Assembly (NCBI RefSeq): GCF_004136315.1
Contig: NZ_CP029562.1
Coordinates: 4,487,501 to 4,551,500, forward strand
Source: Mesorhizobium sp. Pch-S
GTDB lineage: Bacteria; Pseudomonadota; Alphaproteobacteria; Rhizobiales; Rhizobiaceae
Length of the DNA: 64,000 nucleotides
Direction of reading: 5' to 3'
Shown: positions 51,950 to 60,772 of the stretch, in pieces
Numbering within the stretch: the stretch's first letter is position 1
Layout: the number at the start of each line of letters is the position of its first letter
Made by a program: the position numbers and the translations under genes
Notes under the pieces: generated by a model
The model's database searches: none
Seen by the model: the letters and a program-made list of their open reading frames with translations, nothing else
What the model was told of the DNA's origin: nothing

Positions 51950-53122
51950 TTACCTTTCATCCTTCTGGGCCGGCTTCTTGGGATCGGGAACGCCGGCGAG
52001 CAGCCGGAATTCCTTCAGCCCGGACGGGGCGAGATCTTCCATCAGTTCAACGAAATCCATGTGCACCATCCGGCGCACACGGCGGGCAAGATGCGGTATC
52101 GGGCTCGATGGCTCCGTGCGGTCGTAGAAGGCCACGACAAGGTCGAGGCATTTGACGACATCGTCGCGCGAGCTGATCCGGTCGGGCAGCCCGACACCTG
52201 GTTCCACTAGGCTTGCCACGCTTGCCATCGTTTCGGCTCCATGACCGTTTCGGGCGGGCGACACCGGTTCTTCCGGCGGCGGGGTTGGTTTTACGGCTCC
52301 ATTGGCCACGGGGCCGGCCGGCGAATTCCGTTCCAGGGTCGTCAGCAAACGCTGCAGGAATCGCTTCAATTCCGGGATGACCGGGCCATTGCCTTCGATG
52401 CGCTTGTTTAAGGCTGCGTCGACCTCATCGAGCGCCGTGATGGCGGAGCGGGCATCGGCGAGCAGCGAGGACATCACATCATCAGCCTGATCCGTCTGTG
52501 CCGCACAGCCGCTCCGCACGCGGTTCAAAAGCTGGTTGTGGGCACCGACCAACGCAGCCTTCTCGGCTGCGTTCAACCCGGAAGCCGCCTCCTGCAGCAT
52601 GACGCGCTCATCGAGCGCGCTTTTCTCCAGGTCGCGTCCGCTGATCGGTCCGACCTGACGCGGCGAGAAAAAGATCGTCTCTCTCAGGTTGGCCAACAGG
52701 CCTTCCTGTCCGTTCTGGAGATCCAGCAGCGCATTGATGCGGCGCAAGGCGGCATCGCGCGGCGCTGCATTGGCGCGCAATGTCGGATGCATCGTGTCCC
52801 AATGCTGGTCGAAGGTCCTGGAGATGAGGGTCAGGCCCTGCGCCAGTCCTGCCAGCCCTTCTTCGTTGGCGAGGGCCCGCGCGACAATGACCAGAAGGCG
52901 CAGATCCCGGCCACGAGAGCGAAGCTCGTCCGCCTTTTCGAGGACTGCGGCCCAGTCCACCGGCGTGGACTGCGATGAGGGCTTGCCGGTGCCGTCGTGG
53001 ACAAGTTTGAGCTGCGGTTCGGTAAGACGCTCGAGCTCGTGAAAGGCCTGCTCGTTGCGCAAATCCTCCCCTGACGGATTCTCACCGTTCAGAGGATTCA
53101 GCCAGAGTGCGATATCAATCAC
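51950..53122 (-). CDS. tssA: TssA cap protein (ImpA)
   Basis: The 390-residue protein has the ImpA N-terminal domain (LWLNPLNGENPSGEDLRNEQ, DWAAVLEKADELRSRGRDLR) and a C-terminal helical part (RMVHMDFVELMEDLAPSGLK). It primes and caps sheath and tube growth. The start is a GTG with GGGGGTAG upstream; no ATG is in a suitable place. It is the first gene of the core operon. A GTGTGA-N10-TCACAC palindrome lies 33 bases before the start codon. Confidence 0.93.
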   Translation of the reverse strand: MIDIALWLNPLNGENPSGEDLRNEQAFHELERLTEPQLKLVHDGTGKPSSQSTPVDWAAVLEKADELRSRGRDLRLLVIVARALANEEGLAGLAQGLTLISRTFDQHWDTMHPTLRANAAPRDAALRRINALLDLQNGQEGLLANLRETIFFSPRQVGPISGRDLEKSALDERVMLQEAASGLNAAEKAALVGAHNQLLNRVRSGCAAQTDQADDVMSSLLADARSAITALDEVDAALNKRIEGNGPVIPELKRFLQRLLTTLERNSPAGPVANGAVKPTPPPEEPVSPARNGHGAETMASVASLVEPGVGLPDRISSRDDVVKCLDLVVAFYDRTEPSSPIPHLARRVRRMVHMDFVELMEDLAPSGLKEFRLLAGVPDPKKPAQKDER

Positions 53123-53450
53123 ACCTACCCCCAGCCAGCGGCCCTGAGACCCCTGTGTGACGTAACGTTATCACACGGCCTCACTCTACCACAATTGAGC
53201 GACATCTCAAAAAGCCAACGGAAGCCGAACGCGACCGTTTCCTGGACAAACCCATCGCGCAATTGCCTGCCTCGGTATGTGAAATGGCTCGCATAGGCCG
53301 GACCGAAATTCGGTGTTTGTTGTGAGGCCTTTTTTGTTGCCGGGAAGTGTCGTCTCGGGGCGCATTCCAACGCCAAAAACCGTCACATGCTTTGTCAAGC
53401 CGCTGCGGATATGGCAGGGTATGTTCGGCAGACTTCGGGAGCAGGTTCAG
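53123..53450. other. Divergent control region between tssA and clpV
   Basis: The 328-base region contains no supported gene. It holds the GTGTGA-N10-TCACAC palindrome near the tssA side. An upstream in-frame Met for clpV at 53421 exists but has no properly spaced ribosome site. Promoters for both directions must lie here; none was identified with confidence. Confidence 0.5.
53155..53176. promoter_or_regulatory. 22-base palindrome upstream of the core T6SS operon
   Basis: Perfect six-base arms GTGTGA and TCACAC flank ten bases that contain the smaller palindrome TAACGTTA. Its position, centred ~43 bases before the tssA start codon, suits an operator. The binding protein is unknown. Confidence 0.45.
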
Positions 53451-56267
53451 ATGGAACAGCGCCGGTCTTCACAGAGCTTCAAACGCAAGGAGCTCGTCGC
53501 CAAGCTAAACTCTCTCTGTCAGCGGGCGTTCAAGGCGGCCGCAGATGCCACCAAGCTGCGTGGCAATCCTTATGTCGAGCTTGTCCACTTCATCGAGCAG
53601 CTGGTGCTTTCCGAGCGCTCGGATGTTCAGATGATTGTCGCCGACGCCGGGGTGGACCCGAGCCGCCTGACCGCCGACATGACCCGTGCCGTCGACAAGC
53701 TGCCCTATGGTGCGACCTCCATCGAGGAATTCTCCGACCATATCTTTCACGCGATCCAGGAAGGCTGGAACCTGGCGACGCTGGAGTTCGGCGTGGAAGA
53801 AGTGCGCAGCGCCCATATCCTGCTTGCCTGCCTGAAGACGCCGGTGCTCGAAGGCCTGTTGGCGAAGATCAGCACGGAGTTCGACAAGATCGACGCCGAC
53901 GGAGTCATTTCCCGCTTTGCGGAGGTCACAGAAGGCTCTCTTGAAGCTGGTTCACCTGCCGTTGCCGCAATTGCCGAAACACCGGTGAGACGCGGTTTGG
54001 GTGCGGATTCCGCGCTGGCAAAATACGCGACCGATCTCACCCAGCGCGCCCGCGACAGCAAGATCGATCCGGTCGTGGGTCGCGATCCGGAAATCCGGCA
54101 GATCGTCGACATCCTGATGCGGCGCCGGCAAAACAATCCGATCCTGACCGGCGAGGCGGGCGTCGGCAAAACGGCTGTGGTCGAGGGTTTTGCCCTGCGC
54201 ATTGCCCAGGGCGACGTGCCGCCGTCGCTGCAGAACGTCAGCGTCCGCATGCTCGATGTCGGGCTCATGCAGGCCGGTGCCAGTGTGAAGGGGGAGTTCG
54301 AAAAGCGGTTGAAGGCGGTTATCGACGAGGTACAGGCCTCCGAAACGCCAATCATCCTGTTCATCGACGAGGCTCATACGCTGATCGGTGCCGGTGGCGC
54401 GGCGGGCACCGGCGATGCGGCCAATCTCCTGAAGCCCGCGCTGGCAAGAGGTGAGCTTCGTACCATCGCCGCCACCACCTGGGCCGAATACAAGCAGCAC
54501 ATCGAAAAGGACCCGGCGCTGACACGCCGCTTCCAGGTCGTCAAGATCGACGAGCCGGCGGAAGCCGTGGCCGTGCTGATGCTGCGCGGCGTTGCCGGGG
54601 TGTTGGAGTTTCACCACAAGGTGCAGATACTGGATGAGGCGATCGAGGCTGCGGTCTCGCTCTCACATCGTTATATCCCGGCCAGGCAACTGCCGGACAA
54701 GGCGGTCAGCCTTCTCGACACTGCTTGCGCCCGCGTGGCCGTCTCGCAGCATGCGACGCCTGCCGAAGTCGAGGACATTCTGCGCCGGCGCCAGGCGTTG
54801 GAGGTCGAGCGAGGCATCATCGGTCGCGAAGCCGCAATCGGCATCGACGTCACGGACCGACTGGCCAAGGTCGAGGCCGGGTTGGTGGAGACCGAGACCA
54901 CCCTTGCTGCTGCCCAGGCGCGCTGGGATCGCGAAAAGCTGCTGGTGAGCGAGATTCTCGACCTGCGCGCCAGGCTGCGCGGCGAGGGTTTGCCCCTGGA
55001 TGCGGCCACGGGCGAGGAAACGGCGGCAGAACCGGAGAGCGCCGAAGCGATGGCGGCTGAGGAAAAAGCCACCAAAAGCAAGGACACCAAGGCCGAGAGA
55101 ACCAGGAAATCCAAGGTGGGAAACGCCGGTGCCGAAACAAAAGGCGTCGAGACGGAAAATGGAGGTTCACGGCCGGAAGCGGCAGCTGACCTCGCACGAT
55201 TGCGCGCCTTGATGGCGGAGCTCGTCACAGCGCAGGGCGAAACGCCCCTGATCTTGCCGTCGGTCGACCGCAATGCCGTCGCGGCGGTGGTTCAGGACTG
55301 GACCGGCATTCCGACGGGCCGGATGCTGTCCAGCCAGACCGAGAAAGCCCTGAAGCTCGCTCCCACCTTGTCGGCGCGCGTGGTCGGTCAGGATCACGCG
55401 ATGGAAATGATCGCCAGGCGCGTGCAGACCAGCCGCGCCGGCCTCGGCGCGCCGGAAAAGCCGGTAGGGGTTTTCCTGCTTTGTGGTCCCTCCGGTGTTG
55501 GCAAGACCGAAACCGCGCTGGCATTGGCGGAGACCCTTTATGGCGGCGAGCAGAACCTGATCTCGATCAACATGTCGGAATTCCAGGAAGCGCATACAGT
55601 CTCGACGTTGAAAGGGGCGCCGCCCGGCTATGTCGGTTACGGCAAGGGCGGCCTTCTGACCGAGGCGGTGCGCAGAAAGCCCTACTCGGTGATCCTCCTC
55701 GACGAGGTCGAGAAGGCGCATCCGGATGTGCACGAGATCTTCTTCCAGGTCTTCGACAAAGGCATGATGGACGACAGCGAGGGGCGTCGCATCGACTTCA
55801 AGAACACGCTGATCCTGCTTACGTCGAATGTCGGCTCCGAGGTCATCATGGATCGCACGAAGAACGGGACCGTGCGCACCGGCATCGAAGATCTCGATAC
55901 GGCGCTGCGTGCGCCGCTGCTGAAGGTGTTTCCGGCGGCGTTCCTCGGTCGCGTGGTGACGATTCCTTACTATCCGCTTTCGGATTCGATGATCGAGGCG
56001 ATCGCACGGCATCAGTTCAACAAGATCGCAAAGCGCCTGAGAGCCACCAACGACGCCGAGCTGGTGATAGGCGATGGCGTCATGGATCTGGTCAAGGCGC
56101 GCTGCACCGAGATCGAATCCGGTGGCCGCATGATCGATGCCATACTGACCAACACGCTGCTGCCGGAGTTGAGCCGCGGCGTACTCAGCCGCTCGCTCGA
56201 CGGAGAAAAGATGACGAAGGTCATCGTGGGCGCCTCGGCCGAGGGGTTCACCTACGCGTTCGAATAA
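53451..56267 (+). CDS. clpV: TssH/ClpV sheath-recycling AAA+ ATPase
   Basis: The 938-residue protein has an N-terminal Clp domain (KRKELVAKLNSLCQRAFKAA). AAA-1 carries Walker A GEAGVGKT near 234 and Walker B ILFIDEAHTLIGAGG. A coiled middle domain leads to AAA-2, with GPSGVGKT near 680 and VILLDEVEKAHPD. It disassembles contracted TssB/TssC sheaths. A charged Glu/Lys/Ala-rich insert lies between the middle domain and AAA-2 (~521-576). The start at 53451 is chosen for the Clp N-terminus. It is divergent from tssA and the only plus-strand core gene. Confidence 0.94.
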   Translation: MEQRRSSQSFKRKELVAKLNSLCQRAFKAAADATKLRGNPYVELVHFIEQLVLSERSDVQMIVADAGVDPSRLTADMTRAVDKLPYGATSIEEFSDHIFHAIQEGWNLATLEFGVEEVRSAHILLACLKTPVLEGLLAKISTEFDKIDADGVISRFAEVTEGSLEAGSPAVAAIAETPVRRGLGADSALAKYATDLTQRARDSKIDPVVGRDPEIRQIVDILMRRRQNNPILTGEAGVGKTAVVEGFALRIAQGDVPPSLQNVSVRMLDVGLMQAGASVKGEFEKRLKAVIDEVQASETPIILFIDEAHTLIGAGGAAGTGDAANLLKPALARGELRTIAATTWAEYKQHIEKDPALTRRFQVVKIDEPAEAVAVLMLRGVAGVLEFHHKVQILDEAIEAAVSLSHRYIPARQLPDKAVSLLDTACARVAVSQHATPAEVEDILRRRQALEVERGIIGREAAIGIDVTDRLAKVEAGLVETETTLAAAQARWDREKLLVSEILDLRARLRGEGLPLDAATGEETAAEPESAEAMAAEEKATKSKDTKAERTRKSKVGNAGAETKGVETENGGSRPEAAADLARLRALMAELVTAQGETPLILPSVDRNAVAAVVQDWTGIPTGRMLSSQTEKALKLAPTLSARVVGQDHAMEMIARRVQTSRAGLGAPEKPVGVFLLCGPSGVGKTETALALAETLYGGEQNLISINMSEFQEAHTVSTLKGAPPGYVGYGKGGLLTEAVRRKPYSVILLDEVEKAHPDVHEIFFQVFDKGMMDDSEGRRIDFKNTLILLTSNVGSEVIMDRTKNGTVRTGIEDLDTALRAPLLKVFPAAFLGRVVTIPYYPLSDSMIEAIARHQFNKIAKRLRATNDAELVIGDGVMDLVKARCTEIESGGRMIDAILTNTLLPELSRGVLSRSLDGEKMTKVIVGASAEGFTYAFE

Positions 56268-56520
56268 CCTTGTCGATGGCCGGGCGTTCTTTCGAGGTCT
56301 GTCGAAGAGACCTTCGAGCGGCTCAAGTCGAACTGGCTCGCTCGCCGTACCAAAGCCCCGTGACCGCGGACAAATCAACGTGAAAGCCGGTGCCAGCCTC
56401 CGCTCGATCTTGTAGCAAGGCGTGTCCTCTGATTCCCTAGGAGCGGGGGAATCGTCTGATTCGTATGCTCGTTGCTCGGTTCTGCGCGGCGTAGCGGGTG
56501 CTTTTCACAGAGGGACCACA

Positions 56521-57513
56521 ATGACCGCCAAGCCTGAAATACTGGAGATGAAGCCCAAGATTACGGTCTTCGGGGTCGGCGGCGCCGGTGGAAATGCCAT
56601 CAACAATATGATCGCCGAAGGCTTGCAAGGCGTGGAGTTCGTCGCCGCCAACACCGACGCCCAGGCGCTGACCATGTCGAAGTCCTCGCGGCTGATTCAA
56701 CTGGGCGCGCATGTTACCGAGGGCTTGGGCGCTGGCTCCATTCCGCAGGTCGGCGGAGCAGCTGCGGAGGAATCCATCGACGAAGTCATGGATCACCTGG
56801 CAGGAACGCATATGTGTTTCATCACGGCCGGGATGGGCGGCGGCACAGGGACGGGTGCGGCGCCCGTCATTGCGCGCGCGGCACGCGATGCCGGCATCCT
56901 GACGGTGGCTGTCGTCACCAAGCCTTTCGCCTTCGAAGGCAGGCGCAGGATGCAGGCTGCGGAGGAAGGAATAGAACGTCTGCGCGAGAGCGCCGACACA
57001 GTGATCGTCATCCCGAACCAGAACCTTTTCAGGATCGCTGACGCCAAGACCACGTTTGCCGATGCATTCGTGATGGCGGATGGCGTGCTCAACGCGGGTG
57101 TCCGGTGCATCACCGATCTCATCGTCAAGGAAGGCCTGATCAATCTCGACTTTGCCGATGTGCGGTCGGTGATGAAGGACATGGGGCGCGCGATGATGGG
57201 GACAGGTGAAGCGACCGGAGAAGGGCGTTCAAAGGCGGCAGCGGAAGCTGCAATCGCCAATCCGCTGCTCGACGAGGCGTCGATGACAGGCGCCAGGGGC
57301 CTGCTCGTCTCCATCTGCGGCGGCACCGACATGACGCTGTTCGAAGTCGACGAGGCCGCGACAAGGATACGGGAAGAGGTCGATGCCAATGCCGACATCA
57401 TCGTCGGTGCCATCTTCGATCCGGCCTTGTCGGGAAAATTCCGGGTGTCGGTCGTGGCGACCGGTTTGCGCAACAGTGTCGATGCGGCACAGCTTCAGCA
57501 ACGGATCGCCTGA
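56521..57513 (+). CDS. ftsZ: Short FtsZ paralogue (FtsZ2 type)
   Basis: The 330-residue tubulin-like GTPase has [14 protein letters not shown], the signature [10 protein letters not shown] (~106-115) and the T7 loop [12 protein letters not shown]. It stops right after the globular domain, lacking the C-terminal linker and the conserved peptide that binds FtsA or ZipA. This matches the second FtsZ of rhizobia, which is dispensable for division. GAGGGACCACA precedes the ATG; the longer open frame upstream is not FtsZ-like. It lies 253 bases after clpV and ends in an intrinsic terminator, so it is probably a separate unit. Confidence 0.92.
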   Translation: MTAKPEILEMKPKITVFGVGGAGGNAINNMIAEGLQGVEFVAANTDAQALTMSKSSRLIQLGAHVTEGLGAGSIPQVGGAAAEESIDEVMDHLAGTHMCFITAGMGGGTGTGAAPVIARAARDAGILTVAVVTKPFAFEGRRRMQAAEEGIERLRESADTVIVIPNQNLFRIADAKTTFADAFVMADGVLNAGVRCITDLIVKEGLINLDFADVRSVMKDMGRAMMGTGEATGEGRSKAAAEAAIANPLLDEASMTGARGLLVSICGGTDMTLFEVDEAATRIREEVDANADIIVGAIFDPALSGKFRVSVVATGLRNSVDAAQLQQRIA

Positions 57514-57533
57514 AGCAGCCGATGCTTCGTTTT
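57512..57533 (+). terminator. Intrinsic terminator of the ftsZ paralogue
   Basis: GAAGCA-GCCGA-TGCTTC is followed by GTTTT; the left arm overlaps the stop codon. Confidence 0.6.
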
Positions 57534-57701
57534 GCACCCGAGATCGGCTCCAAGGCAGGCGATCACGGCGTGCGAGCGGAGTGAACGTCAGGTTCCGACC
57601 GCGCAACGGCTGACCGCTTTGCCGTTGCTCATATGTGCAACTTGTCCCGATGCCCGGTCTTGGCAGTCGCACCGTTCGTGCAGCCATGCTAGGCTCTGGC
57701 A

Positions 57702-58634
57702 ATGAACGTCGTCGCGCCGTCCCTGCTTCTTGGCCTCGATACGCTCCTTGAACGATTGGCTTCCTTTGGTCCGCAGGCGCGGGCTGCCGGCCTCACGCTC
57801 GGGTCGGTGCTGTTGTGGGCAACATGGCCGACGCTGGCGACCGTGGCGAACCCGGCGCCTCCGTTTCTCATATTCGGGCTGGCCGCCGCAGTCGGCTTCG
57901 TCGTTTCGTTCGGCGTCTCGACGGCGCAAGGCAAGGCAGCCGGTTTCTTTGCCACATCACTTCGAACACTGGCCATCGTGACGATCGGCCTGTTAGCCAA
58001 CAACATTCTCTATCTGCTGGCCATAAACAGGATCGGACCGGCGGAAGCCAACGTGATCTCCTATCTCTGGCCTGTGCTGCTGGTCGCGATCATGGCACGG
58101 CTTCGGAGGCAGCGGCTCGGGCGGGTGCAGGGGCTGGGGATCGCAGTTGCCTTCATCGGAGCGGCTGTTGCGATCGGGCCTGCCTTCGAGAACAGCTTTG
58201 ATGCGGCCGGCATCTTGCTCGCCTTCTTCAGCGGTCTCATCTTTGCCATCTATGCCGCCGTCCGCTCGTACGGACGCGAGACACATGATGTAGTGGGGCC
58301 CTCCATGGGGTTGCTTGCCGTCCTGTCACTCGGTCTTCATTGGGCTTTCGAGCCATCTGCGAGCCTCTCGCTCCCTCAGTGGCTGGCCATCGCGGGTATC
58401 GGCATCGCACCGTTGACGCTTTCCAACGCCTTGTGGGATCGCGCGGTCCGGACGGGCTATACGGCGATGATCTCAGGCCTCGCCTATCTGACGCCGCTGG
58501 CTTCCCTTGTCTTGCTCGCCGTTTTCGGCGTCGGCACCGTGACGGTCTATGTTGCGGCGGGCGGGCTTTTGGTCGTCACGGGTGCATTGGCTGCCTCCGG
58601 TTTCCTGCCGCGTGGCAGGAACCCCCGCGCTTAA
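57702..58634 (+). CDS. DMT-superfamily (EamA) exporter, YddG-like
   Basis: The 310-residue inner-membrane protein has ~10 helices in two EamA-like halves (LGSVLLWATWPTLATVA, IGPAEANVISYLWPVLLVAI and, in the second half, TAMISGLAYLTPLASLVLL). The arrangement resembles aromatic amino acid exporters such as YddG, which fits an aromatic neighbourhood, but specificity cannot be read from sequence. No clear ribosome site precedes the ATG. The 188-base gap before it contains an 8-bp stem (GCAACGGC/GCCGTTGC at 57603-57628). It is followed after 70 bases by the monooxygenase gene. Confidence 0.82.
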   Translation: MNVVAPSLLLGLDTLLERLASFGPQARAAGLTLGSVLLWATWPTLATVANPAPPFLIFGLAAAVGFVVSFGVSTAQGKAAGFFATSLRTLAIVTIGLLANNILYLLAINRIGPAEANVISYLWPVLLVAIMARLRRQRLGRVQGLGIAVAFIGAAVAIGPAFENSFDAAGILLAFFSGLIFAIYAAVRSYGRETHDVVGPSMGLLAVLSLGLHWAFEPSASLSLPQWLAIAGIGIAPLTLSNALWDRAVRTGYTAMISGLAYLTPLASLVLLAVFGVGTVTVYVAAGGLLVVTGALAASGFLPRGRNPRA

Positions 58635-58704
58635 GGAGCAACCAGCAAGATCATCATCAAACCGAGCCGGGGTGGGGGCCGAACTCGAACAGGGAGAGGT
58701 GCGG

Positions 58705-59955
58705 ATGAAAATCCTCATCGCGGGTGGAGGTATAGGCGGGCTCGCAACCGCGCTTTGCCTGCATGCAGGCGGCATCGAAGCAGAGGTGTTCGAACAGGCT
58801 CCGTCAGTGCGTGAGCTCGGCGTAGGCATCAATGTGCTACCACATGCGATCAAGGTGTTGGCGACACTTGGTCTTCTACCTGCTCTGGATGAAGCAGGCA
58901 TCAGAACGCGCGAACTGATCTACACCAACCGCTTCGGGCAGACCGTCTGGCGGGAATTGCGGGGCATGGATGCGGGCTATGATACCCCGCAATTGAGCAT
59001 CCATCGCGGCAAGTTGCTGCAGGTACTTTTCCAGGCGGCGGTGGAGCGACTGGGTCCGGCGCGTATCCATGTCGATCACAGGCTCGTTGACTTCCAAGAG
59101 CGTGGCGATCGTGTGGTGGCGCGATTCGAGCGAACGGAGGGGGCCGGATCGATCGAGGCGGACGGCGACGCGCTCATCGGCGCAGATGGCATCCATTCCA
59201 AGGTGCGCTCCACTCTCTATCCCAATCAACGCCAGCCGATCTGGAGCGGCATCATGATCTGGAGAGGAGCGGTCGAGTGGCCAACCTATCAGGACGGCCG
59301 GACGATGGTCATCGCCGGCAGCAACACGTCCAAATTCGTCTTCTACCCGATCCATGCGGATCCTCAGAAACCGGACAGGCGCTTGACCAACTGGGCTGTC
59401 ATGGCACGCGCCGACGCGGCTAAAGTTCCATTAGGACGGGGCGACTGGAACCGCCCCGGACGTCTCGAGGAAACGCTGACCTTCGTGCGCGACAAATTCC
59501 GGCTCGGCTTCATCGACCCGGTCAGCCTGATCGAAGCGACGGGGCCTTTCTATGAGTACCCCAACTGCGACCGGGATCCCGTGGCGCGCTGGTCGTTCGG
59601 AAGGGTAAGTCTGCTCGGTGACGCTGCCCATCCGATGTATCCGGTCGGTTCAAACGGCGCCAGCCAGGCGATCCTCGACGCGATCTGCCTGGCCAGGCAT
59701 CTGGGCGGTGTCGGATCGATCCAAGATGCGCTGAGTGCCTACGATACGGAACGCCGTACAGCGACAAGCGAAATCGTGCTGGCCAATCGCAAGGGAGGAC
59801 CCGAGGGCGTCATCGATATGATCGAAAAGCGCGCGCCTCACGGCTTCGACGACATCGAGCAAGTCGCGACTTACCAGGAACGCGAGGCCATCGTGCGCGG
59901 TTATGCATCGATGGCCGGCTTCTCCAGGGACCAGGTCAATCGGAGCAAGGGCTAG
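58705..59955 (+). CDS. FAD-dependent aromatic-ring monooxygenase (salicylate/3-hydroxybenzoate hydroxylase-like)
   Basis: The 416-residue flavoprotein has an N-terminal dinucleotide-binding motif (GGGIGGLATALCLHAGG), the middle ALIGADGIHSKVR and the FAD-ribityl motif LLGDAAHPMYPVGSNGASQA. It belongs to the single-component NAD(P)H-dependent aromatic hydroxylases. AGGGAGAGG precedes the ATG at 58705. Given the gentisate dioxygenase-like gene nearby, a plausible reaction is hydroxylation to gentisate or a similar 1,4-diol, though this is inference. Its stop abuts the stop of the convergent GntR gene with no spacer. Confidence 0.83.
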   Translation: MKILIAGGGIGGLATALCLHAGGIEAEVFEQAPSVRELGVGINVLPHAIKVLATLGLLPALDEAGIRTRELIYTNRFGQTVWRELRGMDAGYDTPQLSIHRGKLLQVLFQAAVERLGPARIHVDHRLVDFQERGDRVVARFERTEGAGSIEADGDALIGADGIHSKVRSTLYPNQRQPIWSGIMIWRGAVEWPTYQDGRTMVIAGSNTSKFVFYPIHADPQKPDRRLTNWAVMARADAAKVPLGRGDWNRPGRLEETLTFVRDKFRLGFIDPVSLIEATGPFYEYPNCDRDPVARWSFGRVSLLGDAAHPMYPVGSNGASQAILDAICLARHLGGVGSIQDALSAYDTERRTATSEIVLANRKGGPEGVIDMIEKRAPHGFDDIEQVATYQEREAIVRGYASMAGFSRDQVNRSKG

Positions 59956-60636
59956 TCAGACCGCCATGGCCATGTCGCTCGGCTTATCCGTGCCGAAGAC
60001 ACTGCTCAGGTGGTCGGCCGTTCTCCGGTAGTGTGCCTCCAGAAGCGCCGTCGCCTTGTCGGCATCGCGCGCCAGGGTCGCTTCAGCCAATGCACTGTGT
60101 TCCGCCTGGACATCGCGCCCGGCAGGGTGGGTTGCTGCCAGCAGCGTCGGAATTCGGTAACGCTCGGTTGCGGCGTAGAGGCGCTCGAAGAACTCCAGCG
60201 TCCAGGGTGAATTGCAGGCTGCCAGCAGGGCTCGGTGGAAAGCGTAGTGCCGAGCTTCGAGCGTCCAGATATCGGCGTCCGGGCCGGTCCGGCCGACCTG
60301 CAGGTTGAGCGCGTAGAGTGCTGATACGATGCCTGCCGCCCAGTTGTCGTCGCCGAGCTCGATCGAAGCGCGAAGCGCGTCGCATTCGACCTTGATGCGC
60401 ACGTTCACGGCGTCGTGCAGCTCATCGAGCGACAACGGTGCAACGCGGAAGCCGCGCAGGGATTCCGCCGTCACCAGGCGCTCGGCATGCAGCCGATTGA
60501 GGGCCTCCCGCAGGGGCGAGAATCCCATGTCATAACGCTCGCTGAGATCGGAAAGGCGCAGCGGGCGCCCAGGCGCCAGCTCGCCGCGAATGATATCGTG
60601 ACGCAGGGCGTCGTAGGCCTTCTCGGCAAGAGTCAT
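59956..60636 (-). CDS. GntR-family transcription regulator, FCD subfamily
   Basis: The 226-residue protein has an N-terminal winged helix (AYDALRHDIIRGELAPGRPL, RYDMGFSPLREALNRLHAERL) and a helical FCD ligand domain with candidate metal-binding residues (ARHYAFHRALL, EHSALAEATLARD, LEAHYRRTADHL). It is divergent from the dioxygenase operon, and the tandem TTTCGAAA sites between them are its likely operator. FCD regulators usually repress catabolic operons until a pathway organic acid binds. Confidence 0.88.
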   Translation of the reverse strand: MTLAEKAYDALRHDIIRGELAPGRPLRLSDLSERYDMGFSPLREALNRLHAERLVTAESLRGFRVAPLSLDELHDAVNVRIKVECDALRASIELGDDNWAAGIVSALYALNLQVGRTGPDADIWTLEARHYAFHRALLAACNSPWTLEFFERLYAATERYRIPTLLAATHPAGRDVQAEHSALAEATLARDADKATALLEAHYRRTADHLSSVFGTDKPSDMAMAV

Positions 60637-60693
60637 GACTGGATCCTTTGTCGCGACTCTAACCTATGGGTCGGTTTGTCGGCAATTCCAAAG

Positions 60694-60722
60694 ATTTTCG
60701 AAAATAATTATTGCTTTCGAAA
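60694..60722. promoter_or_regulatory. Tandem TTTCGAAA palindromes, likely operator of the GntR regulator
   Basis: ATTTTCGAAAAT (60694-60705) is a perfect palindrome. TTTCGAAA recurs at 60715-60722, centre to centre 19 bases, roughly two helical turns. Both lie in an AT-rich segment of an otherwise GC-rich region, between divergent regulator and dioxygenase genes. Confidence 0.6.
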
Positions 60723-60772
60723 AAATGATCGCCCATGCTGACGGTCGATCAAGCTACGAGCGGGAGGGTTCG

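Noticed and set aside
56295..56313. Hairpin after clpV as a terminator
   Set aside because: The stem is only six pairs (AGGTCT/AGACCT) with a loose loop and no U-tract.
55167..56378. Minus-strand open frame of 403 codons opposite clpV
   Set aside because: It is antisense to the AAA-2 domain and codes for an Arg/His-rich non-protein-like sequence.
57603..57628. GCAACGGC/GCCGTTGC stem upstream of the DMT exporter as a riboswitch
   Set aside because: It is a single 8-bp stem with no second structure or known aptamer features.
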